From NCBI GenBank assembly GCA_964443745.1, contig CAYUEN010000010.1, positions 1-53,161 on the forward strand: a stretch of DNA of 53,161 bases, in the 5' to 3' direction. The DNA is from CAYUEN01 sp964443745 (GTDB taxonomy: Bacteria; Campylobacterota; Campylobacteria; Campylobacterales; QNZT01). The translations under genes and the position numbers were made by a program. Shown here piece by piece: positions 51,069-53,161 of the stretch; within the stretch, counting starts at the first letter, position 1; each line of letters starts with the position of its first letter. Under the pieces are notes generated by a model. It saw nothing but the letters and a program-made list of their open reading frames with translations, did no database searches and was not told where the DNA came from.

Positions 51069-52217
51069 CTATTTTTTACATTTACACTCCAGATACCCTT
51101 TTGGCGCCAGTGAGGTCGCCAGCATCACGCTGTTGATATCGATATGCTCCTTCCATGTGGGAGACTCTCTGTTTTTCGGATCGAGCCAGAATTTTTCGAT
51201 CTCTTCTGCGAGGGATGAATACGAGAGGATCCTTTCGACGATGTCCGGATAGAGTTTCGGATGGTCGGCATCGATCATCGATACACCCTTCAAGCCGATC
51301 GAAACACCAAACTCCCGAAACGCCAACCGGTAACCGGGAGGATAGGAGAGCGTCCCGCTTTTTTCGAAGAGCTTCAACCCCTCCAGCCCGCTCTCGAGCA
51401 AAATCCGCAGCAAAGAGTCGAATCCGAGAGGCTGTGCCTCCAACAACTGTGCAAGCAGCGTGGCCCCGCCGAGAAGACCGCCGATTCCCAGGGGATCCTC
51501 CGTGACGAACCGAATCTCCCGGACCATCCGAAGCATCTGATCGATCTCTTCGCTCAGGTCGATGCCGCTTTGTTCTGCAAAGAGGCTTTTTGTCACCATC
51601 AGTTCCAGATAGGTAAGCAGTCCGTCAAGAGGATCGTGCATACCCATCGAAGCTATCTGCGGACGCGAAAGATCGACGCTCATCTTCCAATAAATCCCCA
51701 ATCTCCCCTCGAAATCGGCACGGTGGACGAACCTACCATGTACGCTCTTTGCCATCTCCAGCGCCCATCCGTTGTAGTGCGGCTCGCCACTGATTTGACT
51801 CATCCTGGAAAGTGCATGCATCCAGCGTGTAAGATAGTGAAAATACTGCCCGTCGCGCTCCCACTCCAGCGCCTCGTCAAACGGCGCATCTTCCGGACGC
51901 TCCGGCAGCGGCTTTCCTATCCGTAGCCCGCCGATCGTAGGGTGTTCCGCCCCCTCCTCTTCGGAAAGTCCGCTGATCCATCCGCTTCTCTCGTCCGAGG
52001 AATCGAAACGCCCCAGCACTTCATGCACCTGCGAAATCAGTGACGCGGCCATATCCAGATGGCGACAATCACCCGTCAGTTCGTAAAAGCCGAGAAAATT
52101 ACAGACCGCGAAAGCGTCGGTCCACAGATAGCGCCTGGGGTTGCGTTTCTTGCCGACAAGCCCCGTGCGCTCCGCGAAAGCATCCATCAGCGCGATCGCT
52201 CTTTTCAACTTCGACAT
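51069..52217 (-). CDS. alpha/alpha-barrel-like protein of unknown function
   Basis: 382 residues, no signal peptide or membrane helix. Repeated helical pairs with motifs such as R-Y-L-W-T-D-A-F-A-V-C-N-F-L-G, F-H-Y-L-T-R-W-M-H-A-L and H-D-P-L-D-G-L-L-T-Y recall (alpha/alpha)6 barrels of the glycosidase or epimerase type. A C-terminal C-K-C-K-K could bind metal. No exact family is recognised. It follows the SIMPL gene after three bases and probably shares its promoter. Confidence 0.65.
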   Translation of the reverse strand: MSKLKRAIALMDAFAERTGLVGKKRNPRRYLWTDAFAVCNFLGFYELTGDCRHLDMAASLISQVHEVLGRFDSSDERSGWISGLSEEEGAEHPTIGGLRIGKPLPERPEDAPFDEALEWERDGQYFHYLTRWMHALSRMSQISGEPHYNGWALEMAKSVHGRFVHRADFEGRLGIYWKMSVDLSRPQIASMGMHDPLDGLLTYLELMVTKSLFAEQSGIDLSEEIDQMLRMVREIRFVTEDPLGIGGLLGGATLLAQLLEAQPLGFDSLLRILLESGLEGLKLFEKSGTLSYPPGYRLAFREFGVSIGLKGVSMIDADHPKLYPDIVERILSYSSLAEEIEKFWLDPKNRESPTWKEHIDINSVMLATSLAPKGYLECKCKK

Positions 52218-52220
52218 CGA

Positions 52221-52925
52221 TCACTCCAGATAGTAGGTGACGTTGGTGACCACGCGGATCTTTTTGATATAAGGAGTGTTGCTGTCGCGATCGGAGATCG
52301 AGAAGTACCCTTGCGAGGCGTGTTTGATCGGTCCCAGATGCGAGTGAGAATCTTTGGCGAACTTCTCCGCCGCTTCCCTCGCCTTTTTCGTCGCCTCCTC
52401 GATCATCTGCGGTTTGATGGTGTTCAGACCGGTGTAGATATATTTGGTTTCGTAGCGATCGTTGTTGGCGAAAACACCCTGTTCGTTGAGTCGGAAAAGC
52501 TTCTGCCCCAAAGCGACCACACGGTCTACTTTCTTGGTGTAGAGCGTGATCGTGACGCTCGCGACGTAACGGAATTTGATATTGTTTCCGTATCCCTGGG
52601 CATACTTGTCCGTAATCTGTGGCGCCGTGATCGAAATCTCCCGCTCATCGAACCCCTCCCCTTTCAGAAAGGAAACGATCTTCTCCTTGTCCCGCTTGAC
52701 TTTCTCGTAAAGACGGTTGGGATCGTTGTCCGCCACCTCGAACCGCAACGGAAAAATCGCGATATCCGCCTTTACCTCCCGAACGGAAAGCCCCTTGACC
52801 GCGACAGTGCGCTCCATCCCTTTCACCTTCAGGAGAGTCTGCGAAACCAGATACCCGAATCCCAGCAATCCCACCGCAATAAACAACCCCAGCACAAACG
52901 CTGCTCCGATCGACCTCTCACGCAT
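52221..52925 (-). CDS. SIMPL-domain (DUF541, YggE-like) protein
   Basis: 234 residues from the ATG at 52925 (AAAGGAG five bases upstream). One N-terminal membrane segment (about 6-27) is followed by a SIMPL/DUF541 domain (about 40-230) with V-K-G-L-S-V-R-E-V-K-A-D and the paired Y-x-A-S-V-T-I-T-L-Y. It would face the periplasm. Relatives (YggE) are linked to oxidative-stress tolerance, with no known enzymatic role. Confidence 0.85.
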   Translation of the reverse strand: MRERSIGAAFVLGLFIAVGLLGFGYLVSQTLLKVKGMERTVAVKGLSVREVKADIAIFPLRFEVADNDPNRLYEKVKRDKEKIVSFLKGEGFDEREISITAPQITDKYAQGYGNNIKFRYVASVTITLYTKKVDRVVALGQKLFRLNEQGVFANNDRYETKYIYTGLNTIKPQMIEEATKKAREAAEKFAKDSHSHLGPIKHASQGYFSISDRDSNTPYIKKIRVVTNVTYYLE

Positions 52926-52960
52926 TGTCACTCCTTTGTGCGCATTCACGCTTCTACTCT

Positions 52961-52990
52961 ATTATAACGCTTTGGGGAGGAGGGTGTCAA
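52961..52990 (-). promoter_or_regulatory. consensus sigma-70 promoter of the SIMPL gene
   Basis: Minus strand: TTGACA (52990-52985), 18-base spacer, TATAAT (52966-52961). Both hexamers are perfect, and the start is about 30 bases before the SIMPL ATG. This is the best sigma-70 promoter I see in the window. Confidence 0.8.
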
Positions 52991-53051
52991 TGGGAAGCGG
53001 CTTTGACCAAAAGGCCATCAATACATAATTTCAAATCCCATAGGGATGCTC

Positions 53052-53161
53052 TCATAAGTCCCTCTTCACCTCTTTTTCGAGTTCTTTTGCCTTGATCTGG
53101 GCGAGCGCTTTTCCCATAAGAATATTCTCATCCCACTGATCGGCATGAATGCGGCGGCTAT
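53052..53161 (-). CDS. C-terminal fragment of an unidentified gene (5' part outside window)
   Basis: The last 35 or so codons of a minus-strand frame ending at a TGA (53054-53052) are visible: a charged helical tail (HADQWDENILMGKALAQIKA). Codon use looks like real coding sequence. A 22-codon frame (53055-52987) overlaps its stop in an ATGA arrangement and ends in the -35 box of the SIMPL promoter; it could be a trimmed downstream gene. The product is not recognised. Confidence 0.45.
   Translation of the reverse strand, partial: SRRIHADQWDENILMGKALAQIKAKELEKEVKRDL

Noticed and set aside
1..53161. tRNA/rRNA genes, CRISPR arrays, insertion sequences, prophage
   Set aside because: No cloverleaf sequence, regularly spaced direct repeats, transposase or phage structural genes were found by reading the gaps and gene products.

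Overview
The window looks like chromosomal DNA of a Campylobacterota (Epsilonproteobacteria) species, probably a free-living, respiratory one. The main evidence is gene order. A long run on the minus strand reads obg-proB-fmt-birA-parA-parB-atpF'-atpF-atpH-atpA-atpG-atpD-atpC-tolQ-tolR-tolA-tolB-pal-cpoB-slyD-(AAA+/Fis protein)-fabD-mtn-ttcA. A plus-strand run reads dapC-murC-(small membrane protein)-mutS2 and onward. Both layouts are familiar from this phylum. A FlgS-type flagellar kinase, a bactofilin, a biotin ligase without its HTH domain and a glutamate 5-kinase without its PUA domain fit the same assignment. I cannot name genus or species from sequence alone. No tRNA, rRNA, insertion sequence or CRISPR array was seen.

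Layout. 1-1305: two von Willebrand A (Bat-type) membrane proteins on the minus strand, the second cut by the window edge. 1372-3462: a cytoplasmic PAS / degenerate GGDEF protein. 3493-9285 (minus): an M23 cell-wall endopeptidase, a DHH phosphoesterase, a LysM membrane protein, then an unusual cassette of two paralogous exported rhodaneses around an exported protein with four PilJ/NarX-type sensor modules. 9480-13710: bactofilin, small secreted protein, EamA transporter, rhomboid, a small unknown, a Ca/Na-type antiporter and YbeY. 13781-15680: a PD-(D/E)XK-like protein and FlgS. 16249-36434 (minus): the large housekeeping cluster, covering GTPase Obg, chromosome partition, most of the F1Fo ATP synthase, the complete Tol-Pal envelope system, fatty-acid initiation, SAH/MTA salvage and tRNA thiolation. 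36502-39721 (minus): a 12-TM haem-copper/NnrS-like protein and a DUF1858/DUF2249 protein behind a near-ideal FNR-type site, preceded by a separate pentahaem cytochrome c. 39846-48358 (plus): peptidoglycan precursor genes, mutS2, an S1-type RNA-binding protein, a membrane-anchored small heat-shock protein with a thioredoxin, and an aspartate aminotransferase. 48415-53161: a repeat-rich peptidoglycan-binding exported protein, a Tat-exported DUF882 protein, rpsU, an alpha/alpha-barrel-like unknown, a SIMPL protein and a gene fragment at the edge.

How it fits together. Much of the window concerns the envelope: M23 peptidase plus bactofilin (cell shape), LysM and peptidoglycan-binding proteins, MurC and DapC (wall precursors) and Tol-Pal (outer-membrane constriction). 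The accessory signal is mainly respiratory or redox: exported rhodaneses with NarX-like sensor modules, a multihaem cytochrome, and the FNR-box operon. The rhodanese-PilJ-rhodanese cassette is the best candidate for an undescribed system. Its function is not known to me, and the nitrogen-oxide or sulfur role suggested below is inference.
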